A stretch of DNA of 33,322 nucleotides from Muribaculaceae bacterium (GTDB lineage Bacteria; Bacteroidota; Bacteroidia; Bacteroidales; G3-4614): positions 1-33,322 of the forward strand of contig JAFYRT010000048.1 in assembly GCA_017546805.1 (NCBI GenBank), read 5' to 3'. The translations under genes and the position numbers were made by a program. The notes beneath the pieces are model-generated. The model was not told where the DNA came from. It saw nothing but the letters and a program-made list of their open reading frames with translations, and did no database searches. Of this stretch, positions 25,377 through 33,322 are shown one piece after another (the stretch's first letter is position 1; the number at the start of each line of letters is the position of its first letter).

Positions 25377-26759
25377 ATGAAGAGCATAGTTAAATATCTT
25401 ATATGCATACCTTTGGTAGCAATATTTTGTGGATGTTCTTTGAATATTCCGCCTCCCGATCAATTCTCCGATCCCGATGCAATCTCAACCGTTTCATCGG
25501 CTCGTTCACTATTGACATCGGCATATATCTCATATCCACATTATGAATATCAGCTATCGATATTGGGCGAAGATTTTTGTCCTACAAACCTTTCGGGAAA
25601 AGATGTGTCGCAACAAAACCTCTATCGCTGGCAAGACAACTCCATAAACGAATTGGCAAGCGAGGTATGGAGTACATACTACACTACAATTGCCTTTTGC
25701 GATGTGTTGTTGGAGCGAATTCCCAATGTGGCTACCGCGACTACGGCAGAGGAGAGTGAAAAAGCAGCAATAACAAGTGAGGCAAAAACATTAAAAGCAT
25801 TGTGTTATTTTAATCTTTTGCGTCTCTTTGCAACGCCATACGATAAGAACCCCGATGCAGACGGCGTGGTAATAAAACGCCGAATAGGAGTGGAGGTGGT
25901 TGCACGTTCGTCAAAATCGGCATGTGTAAATTATATAAGAGACCTATTGATAGAAGCTTTGACGGTAAATAATACACCCGCTAAAAACGGATGGTTGTCA
26001 CAAAAAGCAGTATATCATATTCTGTCGCAGTTGGAGCTGTATGCGGGAAATTACCAAAAAGCTGCACAATATGCCGAGGAGGTATTAAAAAATGTAGAAG
26101 ATGGTTGGTTTACGGGAGCAAATTATCGCTATCTTTGGAGCGCAAACTCGTATGAGGGTAGAATATTTGCTTTTTATAATTCAAACCCATATTATAACAC
26201 TCTGCAATACGATGAACCAAACGGAGACTATTTTGCTGTAAATCCCAAAATAGAATATTCTTCAACTGATGTACGAAAAGAGTATAACATATATCCCTTT
26301 ACAATGGCGGATGAGAGTAGAAATCTTTTTGGTAAGTACAACAAAAACAATAGAGCAGGGGAGGCAAACACCTATGTTGATATGATGCGATATGCTGAAG
26401 CATATTTTATTGCAGCCGAAGCCTATTGCCATGATGGCGAGGAGGCAATAGGTGTTTCAAAATTGAATCGTTACCTATCTTTGTGTGGGGCAAATCTTAT
26501 ACCTAACACTCTTTCGGGAGATGAATTGATAGATAGGATTGTGTCAGAGAAGTTAAATGAGTTTGTGGGTGAGGGAGTAAACTATTTTGATTTGAAACGT
26601 CTTGGTGATAGAGATTTGGAACGCTATACTGCATGGGGAAAATCAACCTATTCAATTATAAAAAAGGATGATTATAAATGGATATTCCCTATTCCTGCAT
26701 CGGAGTATCGTTATAACGAAGCAGTATCACAAAACGAAGGATGGCCTATAAACAGATAA
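25377..26759 (+). CDS. SusD/RagB-family surface lipoprotein
   Basis: A 460-residue surface lipoprotein (FCGC, Cys20) that caps the SusC-like barrel. The helical TPR-type core is visible (AKTLKALCYFNLLRLFATPY, cut to ALCYFNLLRLFATPY), with the late family segment NYFDLKRLG and the C-terminal FPIPASEYRYNEAVSQN that resembles the usual PIPQSE end. Length is somewhat short but within range. The paired SusC gene is directly upstream and the next gene 39 nt downstream. Confidence 0.93.
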   Translation: MKSIVKYLICIPLVAIFCGCSLNIPPPDQFSDPDAISTVSSARSLLTSAYISYPHYEYQLSILGEDFCPTNLSGKDVSQQNLYRWQDNSINELASEVWSTYYTTIAFCDVLLERIPNVATATTAEESEKAAITSEAKTLKALCYFNLLRLFATPYDKNPDADGVVIKRRIGVEVVARSSKSACVNYIRDLLIEALTVNNTPAKNGWLSQKAVYHILSQLELYAGNYQKAAQYAEEVLKNVEDGWFTGANYRYLWSANSYEGRIFAFYNSNPYYNTLQYDEPNGDYFAVNPKIEYSSTDVRKEYNIYPFTMADESRNLFGKYNKNNRAGEANTYVDMMRYAEAYFIAAEAYCHDGEEAIGVSKLNRYLSLCGANLIPNTLSGDELIDRIVSEKLNEFVGEGVNYFDLKRLGDRDLERYTAWGKSTYSIIKKDDYKWIFPIPASEYRYNEAVSQNEGWPINR

Positions 26760-26798
26760 AACAATAAAACTATAAATACTAACTTAAAACAAATTATT

Positions 26799-28043
26799 AT
26801 GAAACTAAAAAATCTTTTATTCTTATTGGCTTTCTTGCCAATAGTAGCGTTGACATCATGTGCAAATGATGACGATGACAAAACCAAGATGACCAACTAC
26901 GTTCAATTGAGCGTAAATGGAGGTACTGCAGGAGTAACAACAATAGCAGAGGATGCAACAGAGCCTGTTGTAGTGGATGTGTTGTTATCATATTTTGTTG
27001 AGGAGGCAACAACAATTAACTTTGCTTTGACCGGTAACGAGGGAGATGTTCTTCGTCTTGAGAATAGTGTTATCGAAATTCCAGCAAACACAAAAACAGC
27101 ACAAGTTAAGGTGTATTCAAATAACCGCAACTCTTTAATTGCAGAGCAATCTGTAACATTGACAATTGCATCTTCAAGCAACGATAAAATAGTATTGAGT
27201 AATCCTTGGGTAATAAAAGTTACACCTGTTGCACAAGAGGTCGATTTGACAGAGGAGCAAAAAGCATTGATTGCAGGCTATAAAGAGAATCTTGGAATAG
27301 ACCTATATCGCATGTTGGGTAAATTGAATTGCTCTGTAAAAGTGAATTTCCAGATAGATGATAAAGAGCTTTTCAATAACGGTAACGACTCTCGTACATT
27401 TACAGGAGAGACTATAATCACATTGAGTGAGAATGCAACCGCTGAAAAACCTGTTTTGAAAATGGTTTCAAACCCAATGGGAATGAACGATTTTATGTTC
27501 GAGATGTTGCGTAAAAACTCAACAGAAGATGTTTGGGAAAGTTGGTATTATATGCCATACCAAATGGCAGTAATGAATGCAGTTGGTTATACACCCGGAG
27601 ATGATGACAAATACTATGTGGCATCAACAGAGACATTTGAAATGACTCTTGATAACATCTCTATAGAGGACGGAGAGATAAAGTTTGTAGCTGAAGGTCC
27701 TGATGCTTATGGCGATTTAATAGATTTAGTGCCATTTGAATATAACTACTCATTGTGGAATAAACTACAAGCAAAATCAGGAGAGGTATTAGTGGTAGAT
27801 GGAGAAGAGATGGAAGTAAGCCAATTAATAGAAGAGGGAGCATCATTAGATCCTAAAGTATATCTATTCTTAACTACAATTACTGAAGATTCTTGGGAAA
27901 ACGACCCATCTGATTGGGTAGAGCCATCTGCATCGTACGATTTTGAGAATGGAACATTCAAATTTGTCTTCCCATTCGATATGGCAAACTCTTCTGGTTA
28001 CCAAAATGCAGAGGTAACTTACACAATGAACGCTGCAAAATAG
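26799..28043 (+). CDS. Calx-beta-like surface lipoprotein, function unknown
   Basis: A 414-residue lipoprotein (LTSC, Cys21) followed at once by an acidic stretch (ANDDDD), a feature of surface-exported Bacteroidota lipoproteins. Residues about 33-145 look like a Calx-beta-type beta-sandwich (paired V-x-V strands, IAEQSVTLTIA). The rest is a mixed domain that I do not recognise with certainty; it may belong to a DUF seen beside SusC/SusD pairs. Its position third in the operon fits a surface ligand-binding accessory. Confidence 0.75.
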   Translation: MKLKNLLFLLAFLPIVALTSCANDDDDKTKMTNYVQLSVNGGTAGVTTIAEDATEPVVVDVLLSYFVEEATTINFALTGNEGDVLRLENSVIEIPANTKTAQVKVYSNNRNSLIAEQSVTLTIASSSNDKIVLSNPWVIKVTPVAQEVDLTEEQKALIAGYKENLGIDLYRMLGKLNCSVKVNFQIDDKELFNNGNDSRTFTGETIITLSENATAEKPVLKMVSNPMGMNDFMFEMLRKNSTEDVWESWYYMPYQMAVMNAVGYTPGDDDKYYVASTETFEMTLDNISIEDGEIKFVAEGPDAYGDLIDLVPFEYNYSLWNKLQAKSGEVLVVDGEEMEVSQLIEEGASLDPKVYLFLTTITEDSWENDPSDWVEPSASYDFENGTFKFVFPFDMANSSGYQNAEVTYTMNAAK

Positions 28044-28058
28044 AAACGATATTAAAGA

Positions 28059-30890
28059 ATGAAACAACTGCGAATCATATCGCTATTTATACTCACTATT
28101 TTAGTGCAACCCTTATATGCTCAATCGGTATCGGATAAGATGCCGATTGAGCTTCCTTCTAATACAGTGGAGGGATGGCTCAATAATGGATTGCACTATA
28201 TGATACGTTCCAACCCACATCCATCAAACAGTGTTGAGATGCGTTTGGTAATGCGTTTGGGCTCGGTGCAAGAGAGTGGTAGGGAGAAGGGAGTGGCTCA
28301 CTTCCTTGAGCATGCCGCATTCTTGGGAACCGACAACTTCCCCGAACGTAAGATGATAGAATATTGGGAGAGTGTGGGTATGAAATTCGGACGCGATATA
28401 AATGCCTATACAGGTTACGATCGTACAATATATGCAGTAACTGTACCTGTTGATGACCAATGTGATGCAGCTATAGATACTTCGCTTATAGCCCTTCGCG
28501 ATTGGTTGTGTGGCATTACCTTTGATAGTGAGAGGATAAAGAAAGAGAGGGGAGTGATATTGGAGGAACTTCGTGGTTACCAATTAGACGATAACTTCTA
28601 TTCACTTAAAATAGGCAACGGACGTTTTGCTAATCATCTGCCTCTTGGTAGAGAAAAAGATATAAAAAGAGTAGACAATAAAAAGCTTAAAGGGTTCTAT
28701 AACCATTGGTACACACCACAATTGGCATCTGTGGTTGTTGTGGGAATGGTCGATACTCTTGATGTAAAACAAAAAATAGAGAAGATATTCTCATCTGTAC
28801 CTTCGCACACCCCCGAAGGATACGAAATATATCCTTTGACCTATAAAAAGGGAACACAAATAAAAGAGGTTCGCGATACTTTGATGAGCAAATCAAAGTT
28901 GGAACTTATAATTCCACACAAGGCAATTGTTGGAAAGACTTTGGAAACGGTATATCGCCGAGAGTTGGATAACCTCTTGGTACGTGCGTTGTCAAACAGG
29001 TTATCTGCACGAGGAATGAATGTCTCAATATCAGATTCATGGTATCTTGCCGACAAAAAACACCTTGTCTTTTCGTTTTCGGGAAACAATAAAGAAGAAC
29101 TGTTACAACAAATATCTGAATTGGTATCGGAACTGCACTACGTTTGGCACAATGGATTTACCCCTGACGAGATGGCTGATGTTAAACGAAGCATGTTGTA
29201 TTCGCTTAAAGTCTCAGATGGAGTACTGCCATCGGCAATGTGGTGCGATGACTTTGCCGATTACATAATCTCAGGCGACAGATATATTCAAACCGAATCG
29301 GAGATGGAACGATTGGTTGAAAAAATTCTCACAACCGAAGCACGCCAACTAAAATGGATGCTTAAACGATGGATTGACTATAAAAACGAAACTCTCCTTG
29401 TTGCCTATACTAATCACTTTGGCGAAGGAGAGAGTATTTCGGAAAAAGATATTGATGCGGCTTGGAAGCGAGGTGCGCAACTTCAAGCATCACCTTTTGT
29501 ATATAAACAAAAAGAGACAATTGAGGAGGATGTAGTATCAACTCCTGAATGTTTGAAAGTTTCAAAATCATTTAATCCTGAAGATATAGAATTTACATAC
29601 TATTATGAGAATATATCAGTAAGGGAGATAAATCTTAAAAACGGATTGCGTATTTTGTTGCGACCCACACAAGACGGGTCAGATAGAATTCAGTTGACTC
29701 TATTTGCACGAGGCGGTGTTGCCGACTTATCAAACGACGACCTCTACAAATACGATTCCACTGCGGGATATATGGAGATGGGAGTTATTGAGGCTGTGCC
29801 ATACGATACGATAACAACATATATGATGCAGAACTCAATGGCAATGAACACAGGAATAAGTACCCATTGGCACGAACTTTTGGCATCATCGCCCACCTCA
29901 AAAGCAGGAGAGTTGTTTAATCTCGTTTATGAGAAGATACATCGTCCTGAACGTTGCTATTCCGATTTTGAGGAGGTAAGAGCAGATGAAGTTGCATCTT
30001 TTGGAGATGAGACACTTCTTCAAAAAATGATGAAACGCGATGCCGACCGAATGTTGGTAAATCGTATGGATTACATATTGGGTAATACCTCGCATAAAGA
30101 CGTAAGAGCAAGAAGGGTGGAGGATATCGAGAATTTGAATCTCGACTCAATAGCAACATATTACACTCGTCTTTTTTCAAACCCCAAGGGAACAACAATG
30201 TTGCTTACAGGCTGTTTTGATGCAGATGAGATGGCGGAGTTGATGGTATCTTCATTTGCCGATATGAAAACTCCCGAGCAATCGTTTGAATACAATTCAC
30301 AACCATACTCTTTGCCTCAAGAGTATTACAGTGAGGCATTCGAAAGCGACAATACCGAACAGACTGCATTCGACTACATATTGGCAGGGAACTATATACC
30401 ATCTCTGAAAAACTCTCTTACGCTTAAACTTATGAGGGATATTTTGCAAGACCGTTTCTTAAAGGTGCTTCGTGAAAGGGAAAATATAGCCTATTCGCCA
30501 TACGTGGCAATGATATATAACGGAGAGCCGCAACAGACATTCTATTTCGATTTTATGGCTGCTGTAGATAATCACAATATGGCTTTTGCCGAGGAGTTGA
30601 TATTGTCAATAGTAAACTCTTTGAAGACAAACCCCATTAGTGAAGCAGAGTTGCAAACAATGAAAAGATCGTTTATTGTAACCAAACGTCAAGTGCTTAA
30701 CGAACAGGCAACTGCCGATTGGAAAAACAATCTGACAAATCTTTTAAAAAGCGGGGAAAGCTTGGCTGATTACGACAAATACGAGGATGTGTTGTCAGAG
30801 ATTACACCACAGACATTACAAGAGTCGTTCAATAAATATCTGCACCCCGGGTGTGCAATACTATTGTATATAGGTAATTATAAAAAATAG
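28059..30890 (+). CDS. Exported M16 family zinc metalloprotease
   Basis: A 943-residue peptidase of the pitrilysin/insulinase family with a signal peptide ending near AQS. The inverted zinc motif HFLEH is at 81-85 and ERGVILEE (163-170) supplies the third-ligand region, so the N-terminal half should be active. The C-terminal half (from about 520) repeats the fold without the zinc motif, as usual in two-lobed M16 proteins, and includes the conserved late R-x-x-x-Y-type segment (RENIAYSPYV). Such enzymes cut medium-size peptides enclosed in a chamber. Being in the SusCD operon (15 nt after the previous gene), it probably processes what the receptor imports. Confidence 0.92.
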   Translation: MKQLRIISLFILTILVQPLYAQSVSDKMPIELPSNTVEGWLNNGLHYMIRSNPHPSNSVEMRLVMRLGSVQESGREKGVAHFLEHAAFLGTDNFPERKMIEYWESVGMKFGRDINAYTGYDRTIYAVTVPVDDQCDAAIDTSLIALRDWLCGITFDSERIKKERGVILEELRGYQLDDNFYSLKIGNGRFANHLPLGREKDIKRVDNKKLKGFYNHWYTPQLASVVVVGMVDTLDVKQKIEKIFSSVPSHTPEGYEIYPLTYKKGTQIKEVRDTLMSKSKLELIIPHKAIVGKTLETVYRRELDNLLVRALSNRLSARGMNVSISDSWYLADKKHLVFSFSGNNKEELLQQISELVSELHYVWHNGFTPDEMADVKRSMLYSLKVSDGVLPSAMWCDDFADYIISGDRYIQTESEMERLVEKILTTEARQLKWMLKRWIDYKNETLLVAYTNHFGEGESISEKDIDAAWKRGAQLQASPFVYKQKETIEEDVVSTPECLKVSKSFNPEDIEFTYYYENISVREINLKNGLRILLRPTQDGSDRIQLTLFARGGVADLSNDDLYKYDSTAGYMEMGVIEAVPYDTITTYMMQNSMAMNTGISTHWHELLASSPTSKAGELFNLVYEKIHRPERCYSDFEEVRADEVASFGDETLLQKMMKRDADRMLVNRMDYILGNTSHKDVRARRVEDIENLNLDSIATYYTRLFSNPKGTTMLLTGCFDADEMAELMVSSFADMKTPEQSFEYNSQPYSLPQEYYSEAFESDNTEQTAFDYILAGNYIPSLKNSLTLKLMRDILQDRFLKVLRERENIAYSPYVAMIYNGEPQQTFYFDFMAAVDNHNMAFAEELILSIVNSLKTNPISEAELQTMKRSFIVTKRQVLNEQATADWKNNLTNLLKSGESLADYDKYEDVLSEITPQTLQESFNKYLHPGCAILLYIGNYKK

Positions 30891-30894
30891 AGAT

Positions 30895-31764
30895 ATGAAA
30901 AAATACACCATACTGCTGTTTGTGATGTTCATCTCATTGTCGGTGTTTTCACAAAAAGGATATAAAAAGGCTTATACCATATTCGATGCACAAGGCAAGG
31001 AGATAGGGTATGAAGCACTTGTCAGAGAGTTATCGTCGTACAACGTAGTTTTGTTGGGGGAAATACACAACTGTGCAATAGTCCATTGGCTGGAGTTTGA
31101 AATAGCACGTTCGCTATACGCAGAGCATGGCAAAAACTTTGCTATGGGTGCCGAAATGTTTGAAGCCGACAATCAATTGATTTTAGACGAATATATGCAG
31201 AGTGTAATAACATACGATCGCTTTGAAGACGAAGCACGTCTATGGCCTAACTACTCAACCGATTACTATCCATTTCTATACTTTGCAAAAGAGAATACTA
31301 TTCCATTTGTGGCAACAAACGTTCCGCGCCGATATGCAAATGTGGTAAAGAATAAGGGATTGCAATATTTAGATTCACTGTCGGTAGAGGCAAAAGCATA
31401 TCTGCCCCCATTGCCAATAACATTTAAAAAAGACGAGGAGAATTCAATGTTTGCTATGATGCAAATTTTCTCAAAGAGTGAGTCGAATGCGGAGTATATG
31501 GCACAAGCACAAGCCATAAAGGATGCAACAATGGCTTGGAATATAGCAAAGAGTAATGCAAAACACTTTTTGCATATACAAGGAAATTACCATTCCGATT
31601 TCAAACAAGGTATAGTACCCTATCTTACAGAGTATGCCCCACAAATGAGCGTTGTTACAATATGCAATGTGCGTCAGGACGAAATATCTTCACTTGATGA
31701 TGAAAACAAAGGAAGAGCCGACTACTACATAGCAGTACCAACCGATATGAGTGTCTCTTACTAA
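30895..31764 (+). CDS. ChaN-family (haem-binding/iron-regulated type) exported protein
   Basis: A 289-residue exported protein (signal peptide to VFSQ) of the ChaN/DUF399 family. Conserved residues are Glu56, His58 and His64 in LGEIHNCAIVHW, GAEMFE (85-90), and H227/H233 in HIQGNYH. The family includes Campylobacter ChaN, a haem-binding lipoprotein regulated by iron. It begins 4 nt after the protease gene and is the last of the operon. This version lacks a lipobox cysteine, so it would be periplasmic or loosely held. Confidence 0.87.
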   Translation: MKKYTILLFVMFISLSVFSQKGYKKAYTIFDAQGKEIGYEALVRELSSYNVVLLGEIHNCAIVHWLEFEIARSLYAEHGKNFAMGAEMFEADNQLILDEYMQSVITYDRFEDEARLWPNYSTDYYPFLYFAKENTIPFVATNVPRRYANVVKNKGLQYLDSLSVEAKAYLPPLPITFKKDEENSMFAMMQIFSKSESNAEYMAQAQAIKDATMAWNIAKSNAKHFLHIQGNYHSDFKQGIVPYLTEYAPQMSVVTICNVRQDEISSLDDENKGRADYYIAVPTDMSVSY

Positions 31765-31782
31765 ATTAGAAATGTTCTTTAG

Positions 31783-31825
31783 AATTAGAAATTATAAATG
31801 AGGAATTAGGAATTAATTTCTAATT
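31783..31825. terminator. AATTAG inverted repeat between convergent genes
   Basis: AATTAGAAATTA (31783-31794) and TAATTTCTAATT (31814-31825) are perfect inverse complements around a 19-nt gap, and the plus strand runs into AAAAA. The element covers the stop codon of the minus-strand hydrolase. All-AT pairing makes it a weak terminator; it may simply be another AATTAG-type tract. Confidence 0.4.
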
Positions 31826-32811
31826 AAAAACGAAAAGATATACCTATATGCTCTTTCCCTAACTTCGGGATAAGAGCATAGAAGGTCGTGTATGCCTCCA
31901 ACAATTTTTGCACGTTGAACATTGTTGCCTAAAGTTTGTGAGTACTTTGCAATATCACAAACATTCAAAACCGCATCGCTGTGCATAAACTCTTCGTTCC
32001 ATTCGTCGCCATTAACACTGCGGTCGGAGTACATTGCCAAAACAGGAATTTTAATATCCAAACCTCTCCATACAATTTTTTGAGCCTTATATATAGCCGA
32101 AATCCAATCGGTGGTAACATCGGGCGAGAGCATAAGTTTTTTGTTTGTATCAAATTCCCACTCCCCATGATAACTCTTTAAAAGACTCTCTGCATACGCC
32201 GTTGATGCTCCTTGCGGAATATCAATCGTTGGGATTATAGGTGCAATGGTTGCAACAATAGGAATAACATAGTCGTTAAGCAAATCCCCCATGTTGAATT
32301 TAAAAAACGGACTATTCAAAATCAAAGCATCAACGGGACAGTCATTACCTTTTGTGTGGCAATACAGCGAAGTAGTAAGCCCACCTGTTGAGTGTCCCAT
32401 AAGAATAATAGAGTTATTACCTTCTCTCTTTATAATATTAACCGCACTATCCAAATCGGCAAAATACTCTTCAATAGACCTTGCATTGCAACGTTTTTGA
32501 TTGGGAAGGAGAGAACGCCCATATTTACGCAAGTCAATAGCATAAAAGTTGTATCCTTCGCTATTAAATCGGTCTGCCATTTCGGTTTGAAAGAAGTAGT
32601 CGTTAAAACCATGAACATAAAGCAGAGCTTTGTCGCTCTTTTCCGTAGCCTCTCTTTTAATAAGAGTACAAACAACCTTACCCTCATAGTCATCTTCCAT
32701 ATCAATGGTTCTGCACATCAACCCTTCTCCTAACTCATCCTCCCTGTATTGTGCAAACGAGTTAAAGCATAAAAGACTAAAAACTAAAATCAGCGTATAA
32801 TATATTCTCAT
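31813..32811 (-). CDS. Secreted alpha/beta hydrolase (serine aminopeptidase/lysophospholipase-like)
   Basis: A 332-residue exported hydrolase with a signal peptide to about residue 20 (FNSFAQ). The oxyanion segment YVHGFND (65-71), nucleophile elbow GHSTGG (139-144, Ser141), a candidate acid in AMYSDRSVNGDEW and a candidate His in GGIHDLL complete the triad. It resembles monoglyceride lipase/S33-type proteins, and the substrate is unknown. It is convergent with the ChaN gene (48 nt apart) and divergent from the DUF4988-like gene. Confidence 0.88.
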   Translation of the reverse strand: MRIYYTLILVFSLLCFNSFAQYREDELGEGLMCRTIDMEDDYEGKVVCTLIKREATEKSDKALLYVHGFNDYFFQTEMADRFNSEGYNFYAIDLRKYGRSLLPNQKRCNARSIEEYFADLDSAVNIIKREGNNSIILMGHSTGGLTTSLYCHTKGNDCPVDALILNSPFFKFNMGDLLNDYVIPIVATIAPIIPTIDIPQGASTAYAESLLKSYHGEWEFDTNKKLMLSPDVTTDWISAIYKAQKIVWRGLDIKIPVLAMYSDRSVNGDEWNEEFMHSDAVLNVCDIAKYSQTLGNNVQRAKIVGGIHDLLCSYPEVRERAYRYIFSFLIRN

Positions 32812-32840
32812 ATAATCAATTCAAATAAAATAATCAACTG

Positions 32841-32848
32841 CAAAGTAA
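32841..32848 (-). promoter_or_regulatory. Candidate -7 element for hydrolase
   Basis: On the minus strand this reads TTACTTTG, one change from TAnnTTTG, and the ten bases TTTACTTTGC are identical to those at 32965-32974 on the plus strand. It lies 29 nt before the hydrolase start codon. The -33 box is poor. Confidence 0.35.
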
Positions 32849-32939
32849 ATTAAAAAATAGAAACAATATATAAATTCTCTGAAATTTAAAATAATCATAG
32901 TAATCTTAGCTATCTTAATCACCCCATCTATCAGAGAGC

Positions 32940-32973
32940 TTGTTGCATATTATAAAAAATTAACTTTACTTTG
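32940..32973 (+). promoter_or_regulatory. Candidate promoter for DUF4988-like gene
   Basis: TTG at 32943-32945 and TTACTTTG at 32966-32973, one mismatch from TAnnTTTG, about 20 nt apart. It precedes the hairpin at 32981-33004, which would then form in the leader RNA, and the ATG at 33047. Confidence 0.45.
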
Positions 32974-32983
32974 CTAAAAAGTA

Positions 32984-33004
32984 GGGACATACGATTGTGT
33001 GTCC
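32984..33004. repeat. GGGACA-type mini-palindrome (copy 2)
   Basis: GGACATACGA (32985-32994) pairs with TTGTGTGTCC (32995-33004) over ten positions, two of them G-T. Preceded by GTAG, it shares its GTAGGGACA start with the mini-palindrome at 1683-1704. It lies in the predicted leader of the last gene. Confidence 0.55.
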
Positions 33005-33046
33005 GACTTACACCAATACAAATAGTCCAACAAAAAACAATAACCT

Positions 33047-33322
33047 ATGAAAGATTTAAAACATTATGCAAGCATATTAAGCCTACTTATTATGCTAAGC
33101 GCAGTGAGTGTAACATCGTGTACCGAAGATTACGGACCCGAAATAGACAAACTAAAAGAAGATGTATCAAGCCTTAAAACTTCAGTTGATAAACTAAAAG
33201 AGGCGTATGAAGGAGGTAAAATAATAAGCGGAGTAGAACCTATTACAACAGGTATAGAAGGATGGAAAATTACATTCTCTGATAATACCGCAATAACTCT
33301 AAAAAACGGAGCCAATGGAAAA
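33047..33322 (+). CDS. Start of a DUF4988-like surface lipoprotein (cut by window edge)
   Basis: The first 92 residues of a protein running off the window. It starts MKDLKHYAS, has a signal peptide and lipobox (VTSC, Cys25), then an acidic CTEDYG stretch, a short coiled coil (about 32-54, IDKLKEDVSSLKTSVDKL), and GWKITFSDNTAITLKNG. That order is typical of the DUF4988 / PL29-lyase N-terminal module found in large Bacteroidota surface proteins of polysaccharide-use loci. The frame is open to the end, so a longer gene is expected. What the rest encodes cannot be seen. Confidence 0.8.
   Translation, partial: MKDLKHYASILSLLIMLSAVSVTSCTEDYGPEIDKLKEDVSSLKTSVDKLKEAYEGGKIISGVEPITTGIEGWKITFSDNTAITLKNGANGK

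Noticed and set aside
22329..31764. Calling the SusC/SusD operon a polysaccharide utilisation locus
   Set aside because: There is no glycoside hydrolase, polysaccharide lyase, sulfatase or sugar-sensing regulator in the operon; the partners are a protease and a ChaN-family protein.

Overview
The window looks like a chromosomal segment of an anaerobic, AT-rich member of the Bacteroidales (Bacteroidota). The evidence is a SusC/SusD-type outer-membrane pair, BACON and PEGA surface proteins, a fimbrillin/FGE-like lipoprotein, a DUF4988-type lipoprotein start, an anaerobic sulfatase-maturase-type radical SAM enzyme, weak ribosome binding sites, and several promoters of the Bacteroidota type (TTTG, about 20 nt, TAnnTTTG). 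I cannot name the genus from the sequence alone. No rRNA, tRNA, transposase, phage gene or CRISPR array was seen.

Layout. (1) 1-2.6 kb: LOG-family nucleotide hydrolase, SIS-only arabinose-5-phosphate-isomerase-like protein and a PfkB sugar kinase. (2) 2.85-3.94 kb: a lipoprotein with a tyrosine-phosphatase fold whose catalytic Cys and Arg are replaced (predicted pseudophosphatase). (3) 3.94-4.4 kb: a repeat-rich spacer. (4) 4.4-8.0 kb: GH3-family adenylating enzyme and methionyl-tRNA synthetase. (5) 8.1-12.5 kb: a tightly packed surface-polysaccharide block, with a flippase and three glycosyltransferases. (6) 12.45-18.1 kb: a near-consensus promoter followed by three exported proteins (five PEGA repeats plus an outer-membrane barrel; a lipoprotein with about seven BACON repeats and an odd Asn-Trp-Asp-rich tail; a fimbrillin-like lipoprotein with a cysteine-free FGE/SUMF1 domain), closed by a strong bidirectional terminator. 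(7) 18.2-19.9 kb, minus strand: AlkD-like DNA glycosylase and a D-2-hydroxyacid dehydrogenase. (8) 20.0-22.2 kb: radical SAM maturase, MntP and a small helical protein. (9) 22.3-31.8 kb: a five-gene operon of SusC-like receptor, SusD-like lipoprotein, Calx-beta-like lipoprotein, M16 zinc protease and a ChaN-family protein. (10) 31.8-33.3 kb: a secreted alpha/beta hydrolase on the minus strand and the start of a DUF4988-like lipoprotein.

Two gene sets look like functional systems. The 22.3-31.8 kb operon pairs an outer-membrane import complex with a protease and a ChaN-like (haem/iron-linked) protein and has no glycoside hydrolase, so I infer peptide or haemoprotein uptake rather than glycan use. 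The 12.5-18.1 kb set looks like a cell-surface assembly built from repeated Ig-like modules next to a polysaccharide block.

The most unusual non-coding signal is a family of short dispersed repeats between genes in the first 8.2 kb. It includes an element of about 80-100 nt present at least four times, in both orientations. Its flanks are conserved, while the internal stem differs between copies in a way that keeps base pairing. Other short repeats (a CTAACAA heptamer, AATTAGGAATTAG-type tracts, small GGGACA-type palindromes) decorate the same spacers and reach into gene ends.
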